A stretch of DNA of 6,317 nucleotides from Hyphomicrobiales bacterium (GTDB lineage Bacteria > Pseudomonadota > Alphaproteobacteria > Rhizobiales > OSC116): assembly GCA_013214985.1 (NCBI GenBank), contig JABSRY010000148.1, positions 1 to 6,317 of the forward strand, in the 5' to 3' direction. The notes below the pieces were generated by a model, which did not search any database, had not been told where the DNA came from, and saw nothing but the letters and a program-made list of their open reading frames with translations. Below are positions 6,188-6,317 of this stretch, one piece after another (positions within the stretch are counted from its first letter, which is position 1; the number at the start of each line of letters is the position of its first letter). The translations under genes were made by a program, and so were the position numbers.

Positions 6188-6317
6188 GTAAAAAATATTT
6201 CGAAAATCTTTTATAGTTTTGAACTTGAAATTTTGTAGGAAATTATTTTACAATGCAATATACATTCCTACAAAAAGTGCAAGTTCAACATATAAACACT
6301 TTTCAAAATATTTTTAC
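6188..6317. repeat. Long imperfect inverted repeat at right edge
   Basis: The two arms, 6188-6241 and 6265-6317, are about 53 nt each and are reverse complements of each other apart from scattered mismatches and short gaps. The best blocks are TTTTGTAGGAA (6231-6241) with TTCCTACAAAA (6265-6275), GAACTTG (6221-6227) with CAAGTTC (6280-6286), and GTAAAAA (6188-6194) with TTTTTAC (6311-6317). The loop is 23 nt. The outer ends coincide with the window end, so the repeat may extend further. It lacks a GC-rich core and a T-run, so it does not look like a terminator. It resembles a palindromic or MITE-like element, or paired transposon ends. No target duplication can be judged here. Confidence 0.7.
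6253..6317 (+). CDS. Possible start of a gene running off the window
   Basis: An ATG at 6253 opens a frame that stays open for 21 codons to the window end (Met-Gln-Tyr-Thr-Phe-Leu-Gln-Lys...). The only ribosome-binding-like sequence, TAGGA (6236-6240), is 12 nt upstream, which is rather far, and it sits in the left arm of the long inverted repeat, while the frame itself covers the right arm. The peptide is not recognisable. It is more likely a chance reading of the repeat than a gene. Confidence 0.15.
   Translation, partial: MQYTFLQKVQVQHINTFQNIF

Noticed and set aside
1..6317. CRISPR array, tRNA or rRNA genes
   Set aside because: No regularly spaced direct repeats and no cloverleaf or rRNA-like sequence were seen on either strand.

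Overview
The window is an AT-rich stretch of a Gram-negative bacterial genome. It carries four complete genes, all on the + strand, that look like one type I secretion (T1SS) locus: an RTX-repeat lipoprotein (235-1245), a small DUF6973-like protein of unknown function (1518-2219), an HlyB-type ABC exporter (2336-4564) and an HlyD-type membrane fusion protein (4548-5930). A lipobox and a T1SS inner-membrane pair both imply an outer membrane. The RTX spacer units (segments of the type SAVxIxL..G.GKGGxAEGDT) are a style I associate with proteobacteria, perhaps Alphaproteobacteria, but the sequence does not fix the genus. No TolC-type outer-membrane gene is inside the window.

Layout. Positions 1-234 hold a short, less AT-rich left edge with a small hairpin and what may be the tail of an insertion sequence, then an AT-rich leader with a good ribosome binding site for the lipoprotein. 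Positions 1246-1517 are AT-rich and appear non-coding. After the DUF6973-like gene there is a strong 41-nt hairpin (2245-2285) and a cluster of TTGTAT/ATACAA half-sites (2304-2326) in front of the ABC gene. The ABC and HlyD genes overlap by 17 nt, using the internal start at 4548, which has a perfect GGAGG, so they are probably translationally coupled. The last 387 nt hold no convincing gene. They contain a GC-richer segment full of competing inverted repeats that ends in a probable terminator (5931-6034), an AT-rich hairpin (6099-6144), and a long imperfect inverted repeat (6188-6317) that reaches the window edge.

How the parts may work together. The ABC protein has all nucleotide-binding motifs but a cysteine-free N-terminal domain, so it should export substrates without cutting a leader. 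The two upstream genes are the natural cargo candidates. The DUF6973-like protein has no Sec signal and is the best candidate for the exported substrate. The RTX protein has a lipoprotein signal peptide, which is unexpected for T1SS cargo, so it may instead be a calcium-binding surface or periplasmic partner. The combination of a lipidated RTX protein, a DUF6973-like protein and a dedicated HlyB/HlyD pair is the most interesting aspect of the window. That functional link is inferred from position only.
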